Part shown: positions 9,292 to 19,726 of the stretch, piece by piece | How positions within the stretch are numbered: the first letter of the stretch is position 1 | Layout of the letters: every line of letters begins with the position of its first letter | DNA from: Streptococcus thermophilus | GTDB taxonomy: Bacteria; Actinomycetota; Actinomycetes; Mycobacteriales; Mycobacteriaceae | Direction: 5' to 3' | DNA length: 64,000 nt | NCBI GenBank assembly: GCA_900618065.1 | Contig: UYIL01000003.1 | Coordinates: 1,736,001-1,800,000, forward strand | Program-made: the position numbers and the translations under genes | Notes under the pieces: generated by a model | The model's input: only the letters and a program-made list of their open reading frames with translations | What the model was told of the DNA's origin: nothing | Databases searched by the model: none

Positions 9292-11373
9292 ATGGCTAAT
9301 CCAGAGTCCTACCGCCCGGCACCGGGGACGATCCCCACTGACCCGGGCGTCTACAAATTCCGTGACGGCGCCGGCCGCGTCGTGTACGTGGGCAAGGCGA
9401 AGAACCTGCGCTCCCGGCTGAACAACTATTTCCAGCCGCCGCAAACACTCCACCCGCGCACCCGCCAAATGGTCTTCACGGCCGCCAAGGTCGAGTGGAC
9501 GGTCGTAGCCAGCGAGGTCGAGGCGCTCCAGCTCGAGTACACGTGGATCAAGCGGTACGACCCGTGGTTCAACGTCATGTACCGCGACGACAAAACTTAC
9601 CCAATGCTCGCGGTGAGCGTGGGGGAAAAGTACCCGCGGGCATTCTTCTACCGCGGCCCGCGGCGCAAAGGCGTGCGCTACTTCGGCCCCTTCTCGCATG
9701 CGTGGGCGGTGCGCGAAACCCTGGACCTGCTCACGCGCGTGTTCCCGATTCGCACATGCTCCAACGGCGTGTTCAACCGGCACGAGCAGCTGGGGCGGCC
9801 GTGCCTGCTGGGGTACATCGACAAATGCTCGGCACCGTGCGTGGCGCGCGTGAGCGAGCCGGAATACGACGAGATCGTGAACGGCTTCATGGGCTTCATG
9901 TCCGGCCGCACAGACGCCGTAGTTAAGGGTCTCACCACCCAGATGATGGAGGCGAGCGAGAACCTCGAGTTCGAAAAAGCCGCCCGGCTGCGCGACGATC
10001 TCGGTGCCGTGAACAAGGTGATGGAGAAGCAGACGGTCGTGCTGTCCATCGACACTGATGCTGACGTGATCGCCTTCGACACCGACGAACTTGAAGCTGC
10101 CGTGCAGATCTTCACCGTCCGCGACGGCCGCATCCGTTCCCAACGCGGGTGGGTCGTGGAGAAGACCGGCGACGAGCCCGGCTCCATGGAGCGTCTCGAG
10201 GAAGGTCAAGACGACCCCGCCTTGCCCGTCCTTATGCAGAACTTCCTGGTGCAGTATTACTCCGACGCTGTCGAGCGGATGGAGCAGGAACAAGCAGAAG
10301 ATGAGCGGCTGGCTGCGAAGAAGGTCCGCCGTCGCGGAGTGGATCAAGAATCTCGCGCGCAGGTGAAGCCGCCGATGCCGGTGCCGCGCGAAATTTTGGT
10401 CGAGGTCATGCCGGCTGAGGCGGAGGAGACCCTGGCTCTGCTGGAGAAGTTGCGCGGTGGGCCGGTGTCATTCCGTGTGCCGCAGCGCGGCGACAAAAAG
10501 GCCCTCATGGAGACCGTGAACCGCAACGCCAAGGAATCGCTGCGCCAGCACAAACTCAAGCGCGTTGGCGACCTGACAGCGCGCTCCCAGGCGCTGCAGG
10601 ACATCCAAGACGCTTTGATGATGGATGAGGCGCCGTTGCGCATAGAATGCACCGACATCTCCCACATTCAGGGTACGGACGTTGTCGCGTCGCTCGTCGT
10701 TTTCGAGGACGGGCTGCCCAAGAAGGCGGACTACCGCCGCTACCGCATCAAGGAAGCAGCCGGTGACGGGCGTTCCGACGATGTCGGCTCCATCGCCGAA
10801 GTCACCCGCCGCCGCTTCAAGCGGCACAACGAGGACAAACTGGCCAACCCGGAGGAAGACGACCAGGCATTCGATGATGAAGAAGACGCGGCTGTGGAGT
10901 CGACGGGCAACAAGCGTTTCGCCTACCCGCCGCAGCTATTCATCGTCGACGGCGGCAAGCCGCAAGTCAATGCCGCACAAGCAGTTTTCGACGAGCTGGG
11001 CATTGTCGACGTCACCCTCATCGGCCTAGCCAAGCGCCTTGAGGAAGTCTGGGTGCCGGACGACGACGAGCCGCTCATCCTCCCGCGCAACTCTGACGGC
11101 ATGTACTTGTTGCAGCAGATCCGCGACGAGGCCCACCGCTTCGCCATCACCTACCACCGGCAGCAACGGTCGAAGCGAATGCGGGCGTCTGCCCTGGACG
11201 GCATCCCCGGTCTCGGCCCCGCCCGCCGCAGTGACTTGGTCAAGCACTTCGGCAGCGTGAAAAAACTCAAAGCAGCCAGCGCCGAAGAGATCCAGGAGGT
11301 GCCGGGAATCGGTCCTAAACTGGCTGAGACGGTGTGGGAGCACTTGCGCAAGGCAACGCAGTCAAGCGAATAG
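9292..11373 (+). CDS. uvrC: Excinuclease ABC subunit C
   Basis: A 693-residue nuclease of nucleotide excision repair that makes both incisions around a lesion. Domains in order: GIY-YIG nuclease ([21 protein letters not shown] split over residues 15-35), a cysteine cluster near residue 165, a UVR motif for UvrB contact (about 205-240), the RNase H-like nuclease ([22 protein letters not shown]) and a tandem helix-hairpin-helix tail (GIPGLGP and VPGIGPKLA). A charged insert near residues 510-540 separates parts of the nuclease domain. It abuts the gene before and precedes rapZ. Confidence 0.96.
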   Translation: MANPESYRPAPGTIPTDPGVYKFRDGAGRVVYVGKAKNLRSRLNNYFQPPQTLHPRTRQMVFTAAKVEWTVVASEVEALQLEYTWIKRYDPWFNVMYRDDKTYPMLAVSVGEKYPRAFFYRGPRRKGVRYFGPFSHAWAVRETLDLLTRVFPIRTCSNGVFNRHEQLGRPCLLGYIDKCSAPCVARVSEPEYDEIVNGFMGFMSGRTDAVVKGLTTQMMEASENLEFEKAARLRDDLGAVNKVMEKQTVVLSIDTDADVIAFDTDELEAAVQIFTVRDGRIRSQRGWVVEKTGDEPGSMERLEEGQDDPALPVLMQNFLVQYYSDAVERMEQEQAEDERLAAKKVRRRGVDQESRAQVKPPMPVPREILVEVMPAEAEETLALLEKLRGGPVSFRVPQRGDKKALMETVNRNAKESLRQHKLKRVGDLTARSQALQDIQDALMMDEAPLRIECTDISHIQGTDVVASLVVFEDGLPKKADYRRYRIKEAAGDGRSDDVGSIAEVTRRRFKRHNEDKLANPEEDDQAFDDEEDAAVESTGNKRFAYPPQLFIVDGGKPQVNAAQAVFDELGIVDVTLIGLAKRLEEVWVPDDDEPLILPRNSDGMYLLQQIRDEAHRFAITYHRQQRSKRMRASALDGIPGLGPARRSDLVKHFGSVKKLKAASAEEIQEVPGIGPKLAETVWEHLRKATQSSE

Positions 11374-11379
11374 CTTAAA

Positions 11380-12258
11380 ATGGTGTCCATGGCATCTGAA
11401 CTGCGACCAGTGATCATCACGGGTATGTCCGGCGGTGGGCTGTCCTCGGCGGCGCGCGTCTTCGAAGACAAGGGGTACTTCGTCTCCCAGAACCTGCCGC
11501 CGCAGCTGATCATCGAGCTCATGGACCTCGCCGCGGAGAAAAGCTCGCCCGTAGACAAGCTCGCCGTGGTCACGGATGTGCGGGCCCGCATTTTCAAAGG
11601 TTCGCTCATGGACGTCATCGATAAAGCGCGCGAGCGCGGGTATGACCCTTTTGTGTTGTTCGTCGAGGCGCGTGATGATGTGCTGATTAGGCGATTCGAC
11701 AGTGTGCGCCGCACTCATCCGCTGCAGGACGACAACCCCTTGCACGTGGGTATCACCCGCGAGCGTGCAGAGCTAGCTCGCGTGCGCCAGGCGGCGGATG
11801 TAATCATCGACTCGTCCAGCCTGTCCATTCACGATCTGCGCCGCGCCATCGAAGCGTCTGTCGGCGACCTGGATTCGACCAAGCAGCACGTGACCATTGA
11901 GTCTTTCGGTTTCAAACACGGCTCGCCGCGCGACGCGGATCTGGTTTTTGACGTGCGGTTCTTACCAAACCCGTATTGGATTGAAGAGCTGCGCGACTTT
12001 CGCGGTGTCGACGCCCCAGTCAGCGATTACGTGTTGTCTCGCCCCGGCGCGGACCAGTTCGTCGACGGTGTCGTGGACCTGCTCAGCTCGATGATGGCGG
12101 GCTACAAGCATGAGGGTAAAGACTTTGTCACAGTTGGTGTTGGCTGCACAGGCGGGCACCACCGTTCTGTCGCGGTGTCGGAGGAGATCGGCCGGCGGTT
12201 GAATGAGCGCGGGGACGTTGGCGTGTCTGTCATGCACCGCGATCTGAACCGCGACTAA
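11380..12258 (+). CDS. rapZ: RapZ/YvcJ-family nucleotide-binding protein
   Basis: A protein of 289-292 residues (start at 11380 or the in-frame ATG at 11389). In enterobacteria RapZ is an RNA-binding adaptor controlling GlmS; in Gram-positives YvcJ binds nucleotides. The N-terminal P-loop reads GMSGGGLSS, so the usual Lys of Walker A is replaced by Leu. The C-terminal part is intact ([24 protein letters not shown]). Position between uvrC and yvcK-whiA is the conserved actinobacterial and firmicute arrangement. Confidence 0.9.
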   Translation: MVSMASELRPVIITGMSGGGLSSAARVFEDKGYFVSQNLPPQLIIELMDLAAEKSSPVDKLAVVTDVRARIFKGSLMDVIDKARERGYDPFVLFVEARDDVLIRRFDSVRRTHPLQDDNPLHVGITRERAELARVRQAADVIIDSSSLSIHDLRRAIEASVGDLDSTKQHVTIESFGFKHGSPRDADLVFDVRFLPNPYWIEELRDFRGVDAPVSDYVLSRPGADQFVDGVVDLLSSMMAGYKHEGKDFVTVGVGCTGGHHRSVAVSEEIGRRLNERGDVGVSVMHRDLNRD

Positions 12259-12289
12259 ACGCCACGCTAGGGAAGAGGAGACGACTCCA

Positions 12290-13300
12290 ATGAGCGAAAC
12301 TCGTGATGTTCTCAGCGTGGCCAGCCTTGGCGGGGGCCACGGCCTGCACCAGACGTTGCTCGCCGCACGTGAGATCGCAGGGGCCGAGCTTGGCGACGGC
12401 TGCCACCCCGAGACCTGTCGCGTCAACGCAATTGTCACTGTCGCCGACGACGGTGGATCGTCCGGCCGATTGCGTCGTGAACTGGCCATCGTGCCGCCGG
12501 GTGACTTGCGGATGGCTATGGCCGCGTTGACACCTCCCACCGCGGAGGGCGCGGTGTGGAAGAAGGTGCTTCAGCACCGTTTCGGGGGCAACGGCGCAAT
12601 GGCGGGGCACGCCGTGGGCAACCTGATGATCGCGGGCATCGCCGAATCTTCCGGCGATATCCAGCTCGCGTTGGACACTGTCGGATCGTGGACGGATACC
12701 ACTGGGCGCGTGCTGCCCGTTTCATTGCAGCCGCTGGATATCGAGGCGGAAGTCGCGGGGCTCGATGACGACTTCCGTGTCCTGCGCGCCGTGCGCGGGC
12801 AAGTGGCCGTTGCAACGACACCGGGCTCCGTCAGACGGGTGCGCTTGATTCCAGAAGAGCCAGCAGCGAACCCTGCTGCCATCGAGGCCATTATGAACGC
12901 CGATGTGGTCACCATTGGGCCGGGTTCGTGGTTCTCCTCCGTCATCCCGCATCTGCTGGTTCCCGAGATCGTCCAAGCGCTGCGGGATACGCCGGCTAAG
13001 GTCGTGGTCATTCTCAATCTGTCGCCGGAGCAGGGGGAGACGCCCGGTTTCACAACCGAACGTCACATCCACGTATTCAACCAGCACGCCCCGGAGTTAC
13101 AGGTGGATTTTTTCCTTGCTGATTCGAACATTCAACTGTCGCCGGGGGAGCGTTCCTATCTTGAACGGGCGGCAGAAGGGGCCGGTGCCGAAATTACTTT
13201 CGCCGACATGTGTGAGCGTGACCAGCAGAATCAATGCACGAACAGGCACTCCCCGGAGAAACTTGCAGCAGCCATCACGTCGCTGCTGGGGGGAAACTAA
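12290..13300 (+). CDS. yvcK: YvcK/CofD-like gluconeogenesis factor
   Basis: A 336-residue member of the CofD-like family. The N-terminal glycine-rich loop (VASLGGGHGLHQTL) and VADDGGSSGRLRRE, then DLRMAM, are hallmarks of YvcK. Family members bind UDP-sugars and influence carbon metabolism and cell shape; in corynebacteria and mycobacteria the protein is linked to growth and envelope homeostasis. A strong ribosome binding site (gaagaggag) precedes the ATG. It belongs to the rapZ-yvcK-whiA group. Confidence 0.92.
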   Translation: MSETRDVLSVASLGGGHGLHQTLLAAREIAGAELGDGCHPETCRVNAIVTVADDGGSSGRLRRELAIVPPGDLRMAMAALTPPTAEGAVWKKVLQHRFGGNGAMAGHAVGNLMIAGIAESSGDIQLALDTVGSWTDTTGRVLPVSLQPLDIEAEVAGLDDDFRVLRAVRGQVAVATTPGSVRRVRLIPEEPAANPAAIEAIMNADVVTIGPGSWFSSVIPHLLVPEIVQALRDTPAKVVVILNLSPEQGETPGFTTERHIHVFNQHAPELQVDFFLADSNIQLSPGERSYLERAAEGAGAEITFADMCERDQQNQCTNRHSPEKLAAAITSLLGGN

Positions 13301-13346
13301 GCTTTTGGGCACATTGTCCCAATCCGACAGGAAGAGAGGCGACGCC

Positions 13347-14318
13347 GTGGCATTGACAGCCCAGGTCAAAGATGAGCTGTTGGGTGTGAATCCCTCCGGC
13401 ACTGATGCGCGTATTGCCGAAGCGACAGCGATGCTGCGCATCGCCGGGGAATTCGACCAAGGGTTGCGCGGCATTGAGCTACGGGCCGACTTTGCGGAGC
13501 GTTCTGTCGCCGACCACTTGGCCGCCACCATCCGCGAGGTGTGCGAGGTGGATGTCGATGTTTCATCTACCTCTCCGGGTAGCCAGTCGCGCGATGTGCG
13601 TTATGAGGTGAAAGTCACCGACGGTGCCCGCGACGTGATCCGCCGCTTCCGTCTGGTCACCGCCTCCGGGCACCCCGTGGTGGGCCTGCCCCGCCACATC
13701 ATTTCCGGCACCATCGCTGAGGTGGAAGCGGCGTGGCGCGGGGCCTTCCTCGCCCGTGGATCGCTGACGGAGCCCGGCCGCACGTCGTCGCTGGAGGTAA
13801 TCTGCCCGCGCCAGGAGACGGCACTAGCGCTAGTGGGTTTGGCCCGCCGGTTGTCGGTGGCGGCGAAAACGAAGGAGACGCGCGGCACCGAGCGCGTCTA
13901 TCTGCGTGACGGCGACGCGATCGGGATTCTGCTGTCCCGCATGGGCGCGCCGCGTGTGCGGCTGGAGTGGGATGAGAAGCGCAAGAAGCGGCAAGCTAAG
14001 CAGTCCGCCAGCCACCACGCGAATTTCGACGACGCGAACCAGCGCCGTTCCGCCCAAGCTGCAGCTGCCGCGGCTGCCCGCGTCGATCGGGCGATGTCGA
14101 TCCTCGGGGACGATGTGCCGGAGCACCTTGCTGATGCCGGTTATCTTCGCGTGAAGCACCGCCACGCATCGCTGGAGGAACTCGGTCGTCTCGCTGATCC
14201 GCAAATGACCAAAGATGCTGTCGCCGGCCGGATCCGCCGCCTGCTGTCGTTGGCCGACAAGCGGGCGAAAGAGCTGGGGATTCCCGACACCAATGCCGCG
14301 GTCGCGGATGAGAGTTAA
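13347..14318 (+). CDS. whiA: WhiA-type DNA-binding regulator
   Basis: A 323-residue protein starting at the GTG at 13347, giving the family start (M/V)ALTAQVKDELL. The N-terminal half resembles a degenerate LAGLIDADG domain (FLARGSLTEPG), and the C-terminal helix-turn-helix region includes HASLEELGRLADP and AGRIRRLL. In Streptomyces it works with WhiB in sporulation; in non-sporulating actinobacteria it acts in cell division and growth control. A long low-complexity Ala/Arg segment links the domains (about residues 215-255). Confidence 0.92.
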   Translation: MALTAQVKDELLGVNPSGTDARIAEATAMLRIAGEFDQGLRGIELRADFAERSVADHLAATIREVCEVDVDVSSTSPGSQSRDVRYEVKVTDGARDVIRRFRLVTASGHPVVGLPRHIISGTIAEVEAAWRGAFLARGSLTEPGRTSSLEVICPRQETALALVGLARRLSVAAKTKETRGTERVYLRDGDAIGILLSRMGAPRVRLEWDEKRKKRQAKQSASHHANFDDANQRRSAQAAAAAAARVDRAMSILGDDVPEHLADAGYLRVKHRHASLEELGRLADPQMTKDAVAGRIRRLLSLADKRAKELGIPDTNAAVADES

Positions 14319-14335
14319 GGGCGCGAGAAAGCGCC

Positions 14336-14358
14336 TGCAGGGGTGCCTGCATTTCTCT
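14336..14358 (+). terminator. Hairpin with T-rich tail after whiA
   Basis: Arms TGCAGG (14336-14341) and CCTGCA (14346-14351) with a GGTG loop, followed by tttctct. A second small stem (ggcgc/gcgcc) lies just before it. It separates whiA from gap and fits a moderate intrinsic terminator. Confidence 0.55.
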
Positions 14359-14406
14359 ACACTTGAGTGGTGAGGGCACGACGTGCCACGACACCAATCC
14401 GATTAA

Positions 14407-15429
<1,023 letters not shown>

Positions 15430-15462
15430 ATAGGTGCGCGCACCCCGCGCGTCCCTAGCTCG

Positions 15463-15499
15463 AAGCCCGGGGGAGTGCTCACTCCTTCCCGGGCTTTCA
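15463..15499 (+). terminator. Strong hairpin between gap and pgk
   Basis: The 9-bp arms AAGCCCGGG (15463-15471) and CCCGGGCTT (15488-15496) enclose a second short stem (GGAGT/ACTCC). Only a short T run follows. It may partly terminate gap transcripts or stabilise the gap end, lowering pgk-tpiA read-through relative to gap. Confidence 0.65.
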
Positions 15500-15533
15500 C
15501 TTACGCTGACACACTTTCAAGGAGATCAAAACC

Positions 15534-16754
15534 ATGGCTGTACGTTCCATCGATGAGCTGCTCAAGGAGGGCGTCGACGGCCGCCACGTGCTCGTGCGCT
15601 CCGATTTCAACGTCCCGCTCGACGATGACGGCAACATCACCGACGCAGGGCGTATCGACGCATCTCTGCCCACCATCCAGGCGCTTATCGACGGTGGCGC
15701 CAAGGTCATCCTCACCGCCCACCTGGGCCGCCCGAAGGGTGAGGTGAACCCGAAGTACTCCCTCAAGCCGGTTGCTGAGGCTTTGTCCGAGCGCCTCGGC
15801 CAGTACGTCGCACTCGCATCTGATGTGACGGGCGAGGACGCGCATGAGCGTGCCAACGGCCTGTCCGAGGGCGATGTGCTGCTCGTCGAGAACGTGCGCT
15901 TCGATGCCCGCGAAACCTCCAAGGATGAATCCGAGCGTGAGAGCTTCGCCGAGGAGCTCGCAGCTCTGGCTGCCGACGACGGTGCTTTCGTCTCCGACGG
16001 TTTCGGCGTGGTGCACCGCGCGCAGGCGTCTGTGTACGACGTGGCGAAGCGCTTGCCCGCGTACGCCGGCTACCTGGTCCAGGACGAAGTGGACAAGCTC
16101 GCCGCCATCAAGGACAACCCGACGGCACCCTACGTTGTCGTGCTCGGCGGCTCGAAGGTCTCCGACAAGCTCGGCGTGATTGAGGCACTCGCGGAGAAGG
16201 CTGACCACGTCATCATCGGTGGCGGCATGTGCTACACCTTCCTCACTGCTCAGGGGCACAACACCCAGGAGTCTCTGCTCCAGGAGGAGATGATGGACAC
16301 CTGCAAGGAGCTCATTGAAAAGTACGGCGACAAGATCGTTCTCCCGGTCGACCTGGTAGCCGCCTCCGAGTTCGACAACGACGCTGAGCGCAAGACCGTT
16401 GACCTCGACGGCATCCCGGAGGGCTGGCTCTCCCTCGACATCGGCCCCGAGACCGCCAAGAAGTACGCGGAGATCATCGCCGACTCCAAGACCGTGTTCT
16501 GGAACGGCCCGATGGGTGTCTTCGAGAAGCCGAACTTTGCCGACGGCACCCGCGCTGTCGCCCAGGCGATGATCGACGCTACCGCCAACAACGGCTCGTT
16601 CACGGTCGTCGGCGGCGGCGACTCCGCAGCGTCGGTACGCGTGCTCGGCCTTGACGAGGACGGCTTCTCCCACATTTCCACCGGCGGCGGCGCGTCTCTC
16701 GAGCTCGTCGAGGGCAAGGAACTGCCCGGCGTCTCCGTCCTCGAGCAGAACTAA
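15534..16754 (+). CDS. pgk: Phosphoglycerate kinase
   Basis: A 406-residue two-domain kinase that makes ATP from 1,3-bisphosphoglycerate. Visible motifs are [13 protein letters not shown] (substrate loop), [25 protein letters not shown] and the nucleotide-domain hinge WNGPMGVFE with GGGDSAA. A strong aaggag site precedes the ATG. It lies between gap and tpiA, and a hairpin separates it from gap. One copy of the iterated 11-mer lies at 15683-15693, read as codons for L-I-D. Confidence 0.97.
   Translation: MAVRSIDELLKEGVDGRHVLVRSDFNVPLDDDGNITDAGRIDASLPTIQALIDGGAKVILTAHLGRPKGEVNPKYSLKPVAEALSERLGQYVALASDVTGEDAHERANGLSEGDVLLVENVRFDARETSKDESERESFAEELAALAADDGAFVSDGFGVVHRAQASVYDVAKRLPAYAGYLVQDEVDKLAAIKDNPTAPYVVVLGGSKVSDKLGVIEALAEKADHVIIGGGMCYTFLTAQGHNTQESLLQEEMMDTCKELIEKYGDKIVLPVDLVAASEFDNDAERKTVDLDGIPEGWLSLDIGPETAKKYAEIIADSKTVFWNGPMGVFEKPNFADGTRAVAQAMIDATANNGSFTVVGGGDSAASVRVLGLDEDGFSHISTGGGASLELVEGKELPGVSVLEQN
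15683..15693 (-). repeat. Iterated 11-mer, copy 4
   Basis: Inside pgk; gene reads A-L-I-D-G and uses the unusual Leu codon CTT. Confidence 0.8.
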
Positions 16755-16788
16755 GCGGATCAACGGATAAGCCGAAAGGAAGATTTTC

Positions 16789-17580
16789 ATGGCACGTACA
16801 CCCCTCATCGCTGGCAACTGGAAGATGAACCACGACCACCTCGAGGCGATCTCCCAAGCGCAGCGCCTCGCCTTCGCACTGCCGAAGGACTACTACGAGG
16901 ACGTTGATGTCGCCCTGACCGTCCCGTTCACCGACCTGCGCTCCCTGCAGACGTTGGTCCAGGGCGACAACCTGCAGATCACCTACGGCGCGCAGGATGT
17001 ATCCGCGCACGAGTCCGGCGCCTACACCGGTGAGATCTCCGCGCCGATGTTAGCCAAGCTGGACTGCACCTGGGTTGTCGTCGGCCACTCCGAGCGCCGC
17101 GAGTACCACGCTGAGTCCAACGAGCTCGTCTCCCAGAAGGCGAAGGCCGCGCTGTCGCAGGGAATCACCCCAATCATCTGCGTGGGTGAGCAGCTCGATG
17201 TGCGCGAGGCTGGTGACCACGTGAACTTCGTGGTTGAGCAGACCCGCGAGTCCCTGGCCGAGCTGGAGACGTCCCAGCTGTCCGAGATCGTCATCGCGTA
17301 CGAGCCGGTCTGGGCTATCGGCACCGGCAAGAGCGCGTCTGCTGAGGATGCACAAGAGATCTGCAAGGCCATCCGTGGCCTCATCGCAGAGCTCGCCGGT
17401 GATGATGTCGCAACCGGGATCCGCATCCTGTACGGCGGGTCGGTGAAGACCGACACGATCGCCGACATCATCGGTCAGCCGGATGTTGACGGCGGCCTGG
17501 TCGGCGGCGCATCGCTCGACGGCGAGGACTTTGCCAAGCTCGTTGCAGCCGCTGGCGACGCAGTCCGCGCCCAGGCGTAA
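16789..17580 (+). CDS. tpiA: Triosephosphate isomerase
   Basis: A 263-residue TIM barrel that interconverts dihydroxyacetone phosphate and glyceraldehyde 3-phosphate. It starts [11 protein letters not shown], with the catalytic Lys in NWKMN, His in VVGHSERR and Glu in [14 protein letters not shown]; the phosphate loop is YGGSV. It follows pgk by 34 nt. In the reference C. glutamicum cluster ppc comes next, but here secG follows directly. Confidence 0.97.
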   Translation: MARTPLIAGNWKMNHDHLEAISQAQRLAFALPKDYYEDVDVALTVPFTDLRSLQTLVQGDNLQITYGAQDVSAHESGAYTGEISAPMLAKLDCTWVVVGHSERREYHAESNELVSQKAKAALSQGITPIICVGEQLDVREAGDHVNFVVEQTRESLAELETSQLSEIVIAYEPVWAIGTGKSASAEDAQEICKAIRGLIAELAGDDVATGIRILYGGSVKTDTIADIIGQPDVDGGLVGGASLDGEDFAKLVAAAGDAVRAQA

Positions 17581-17692
17581 ACGGGTACCGAACACCGAAC
17601 ACCAGCACCGTGCGCGCCGATTCAGGGCGTGGCACCGTGCTGGTGTAACATGTGAACGGTTAACCGCACCCAACTTCGGAGGCACACACCCC

Positions 17693-17929
17693 ATGACGCT
17701 GGCTCTTCAGATCATCCTGGTCATCACCTCGCTTTTGATGACTATCTTGGTGCTGCTCCACAGGGGCAAAGGCGGCGGCCTGTCCTCCCTGTTCGGTGGC
17801 GGTGTCCAAGCGAACCTGTCCGGTTCGACCGTGGTGGAGAAGAACCTCAACCGCTACACCGTGGCGGTCGCCATCATCTGGATCGTCTGCATCATTGCGC
17901 TCCTTCTGATTCAGGCGTACGGGCTGTAA
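17693..17929 (+). CDS. secG: Preprotein translocase subunit SecG
   Basis: A 78-residue membrane protein with two transmembrane segments (about residues 3-20 and 55-75) and the SecG loop HRGKGGGLSSLFGGG. SecG assists the SecYE channel in protein export. The ATG at 17693 follows a good ggagg site; the open frame upstream has no support. It ends just before a bidirectional terminator. Confidence 0.93.
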   Translation: MTLALQIILVITSLLMTILVLLHRGKGGGLSSLFGGGVQANLSGSTVVEKNLNRYTVAVAIIWIVCIIALLLIQAYGL

Positions 17930-17948
17930 GCAGTCAGACAAGCACACG

Positions 17949-17978
17949 AAAAAAGGCCGGGAATGATCCCGGCCTTTT
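17949..17978. terminator. Bidirectional terminator between secG and pgl
   Basis: A perfect 8-bp stem GGCCGGGA/TCCCGGCC (17955-17962 and 17967-17974) with loop ATGA, flanked by six A on the left and four T on the right. It can end transcription of secG on the plus strand and pgl on the minus strand. Confidence 0.9.
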
Positions 17979-17991
17979 CTGCTGTCTGCGC

Positions 17992-18720
17992 CTAGTTCGT
18001 GGATTCGCCGTAGGCGTCGTCGGTGACGAACAGGGTGGTCTCTGCGAGCTCAGGGATACGAATCACGGGCCACTGCGGAGTCGGGGAGTTCTTCAGCAGT
18101 GCAGCGGTGGCCTCGGCCTTCTCGGAACCGGACACAAGCAGCCACACCTGCTCGGCGCGTGCGATGCCGGGGTAAGTCAGTGTCAGACGCTCGGCCGGAG
18201 GCTTCGGGGAATCGGTGACAGCGACGACGAGACGCTCAGTCTCATCCAGCTGCGCCGAGTTCGGAAACAGGGAGTTGACGTGGCCGTCGGGTCCCATGCC
18301 CATCAGGTGCAGGTCGAAGCCTTCGGGGGCATGCGTGCGGATGGCATCCGCGTAGGTGGATGCCGCCTCATCGAGCTGCCCGCTGCCCGGGCGGTACCCG
18401 TGAATGTGGGCCTCCGGAATATTGACGTGGTTGAGCAGCGCGTAGCGTGCCTGGCCTTCGTTGGAGTCCGGGTCGTAGACGGGCACGTTGCGCTCATCTC
18501 CGAAGAACACGTGGATGCGGGACCAATCGATCTTCGCGCGGACCAGCCGAGAAAGGAGCTTGATGCCGGCACCGCCGCCGGTGAACACTACGCGCGCGAT
18601 CCCGTCCCCGTGAACACCACCGGTGGGGGTAGACACGATGGTTTCGATGGTCTCGACGAACTGGGTGGATGCTTCGTCGATAAGCACATCGAGGTTGGGG
18701 ACGTTCCTGACGGTAGTCAT
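17992..18720 (-). CDS. pgl: 6-phosphogluconolactonase
   Basis: A 242-residue hydrolase of 6-phosphogluconolactone, second step of the oxidative pentose phosphate pathway. Motifs are FTGGGAG near residue 50, HVFFGDERNVP, and LMGMGPDGHVNSLFP. It is the last gene of tkt-tal-zwf-opcA-pgl and ends at the shared terminator. An iterated 11-mer copy is at 18675-18685. Confidence 0.95.
   Translation of the reverse strand: MTTVRNVPNLDVLIDEASTQFVETIETIVSTPTGGVHGDGIARVVFTGGGAGIKLLSRLVRAKIDWSRIHVFFGDERNVPVYDPDSNEGQARYALLNHVNIPEAHIHGYRPGSGQLDEAASTYADAIRTHAPEGFDLHLMGMGPDGHVNSLFPNSAQLDETERLVVAVTDSPKPPAERLTLTYPGIARAEQVWLLVSGSEKAEATAALLKNSPTPQWPVIRIPELAETTLFVTDDAYGESTN
18675..18685 (+). repeat. Iterated 11-mer, copy 5
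   Basis: Inside pgl; gene (minus strand) reads V-L-I-D-E. Confidence 0.8.
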
Positions 18721-18765
18721 TGTGATCGCTCCTTGAAAGCCTTGAAAAACAGCTCGTCTTCGACT

Positions 18766-19701
18766 TTAGACAACTTTGACGTTGGGCAGAGACTTGAGCG
18801 CCTGCGAATACGCCCAGTCGGGGTCAAGGTGGCGCAATTCCTCCGCGAGACAGTCGGCGTCGCTGCGCACGCTCATGGCCACGAACGCTTCTGCAACCCC
18901 TGGGATTTTCACGCTGAGCGTTTTGTCGTCCTTGACTTCGACCTTCACAGGCCCGGAGTCACGGTGCAGGGTCAGTCGGCGGATAGGGAACAGGCGTGAC
19001 GGTTCTGAAGCCGATTGCTCGCTCGCGATACGCCGCACCTCAACGCCGAGAGAGGCGGCGAGCCAACCGGCAGCAATATCGACGCTCGGGTTGTCGTCCG
19101 GGCCGTCAATGTCAACGGAGGTGACCGGGTCGCGCGGGTACGCGTCGAACGCTGAGGCCACCACGCCGCGCCAGTGGGTAATGCGTGACCACAGCATGTC
19201 CGAGTCACCCGGGGCGTAGCCGTTCTTCAGACGCAGCAGCGCGTTACCACTGACGTTCTCACGGGCGTTGGTGATGCGGCGGTGCGCAATCCGGCCGAGC
19301 GGGTGCTCACTCGGACGCGCCGGCGCCGTCGACGGCCACCACGCGACAATCGGGGTGTCCGGCAACAGCAGAGGCGTGACGACGGAATCCAGGTTGCGTG
19401 CCAACTCGCCATGCAGATCCATGACAACGATCTCGGAGGCACCGGCGTCAGCCGCCAGGATAGCCTGGGCATCTAGGGACGGCGGACCGTCCACGTTGCC
19501 GGTGATGAGCATGAGCACGCGCGACGGATGCTCGTGGGAGGCGACGCGCACCTGGTCGAGGATCGACTCGACATCGTCATTGATGTCGGCGACGACAATG
19601 AGAGTGAGCACGCGGCCCGTGGCCAGCGAATGGTTCTCTTGGGTGTCCAGGAGAAGCTTGGCGATGTCCCTGGTGGACGTATCGGAGAGGGTGACGTACA
19701 T
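18766..19701 (-). CDS. opcA: Glucose-6-phosphate dehydrogenase assembly protein OpcA
   Basis: A 311-residue protein of the OpcA family, found in cyanobacteria and actinobacteria, which binds and activates glucose-6-phosphate dehydrogenase. Recognisable segments are GRVLTLIVV near residue 30, DLHGELAR, and LLPDTPIVAWWP (about residues 110-122). It sits between zwf and pgl as expected. The gap to zwf is about 25 nt and the gap to pgl 45 nt, so it is in the same operon. Confidence 0.93.
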   Translation of the reverse strand: MYVTLSDTSTRDIAKLLLDTQENHSLATGRVLTLIVVADINDDVESILDQVRVASHEHPSRVLMLITGNVDGPPSLDAQAILAADAGASEIVVMDLHGELARNLDSVVTPLLLPDTPIVAWWPSTAPARPSEHPLGRIAHRRITNARENVSGNALLRLKNGYAPGDSDMLWSRITHWRGVVASAFDAYPRDPVTSVDIDGPDDNPSVDIAAGWLAASLGVEVRRIASEQSASEPSRLFPIRRLTLHRDSGPVKVEVKDDKTLSVKIPGVAEAFVAMSVRSDADCLAEELRHLDPDWAYSQALKSLPNVKVV

Positions 19702-19726
19702 GGTTTCCTTCTCGGGTTCTTTCCTG

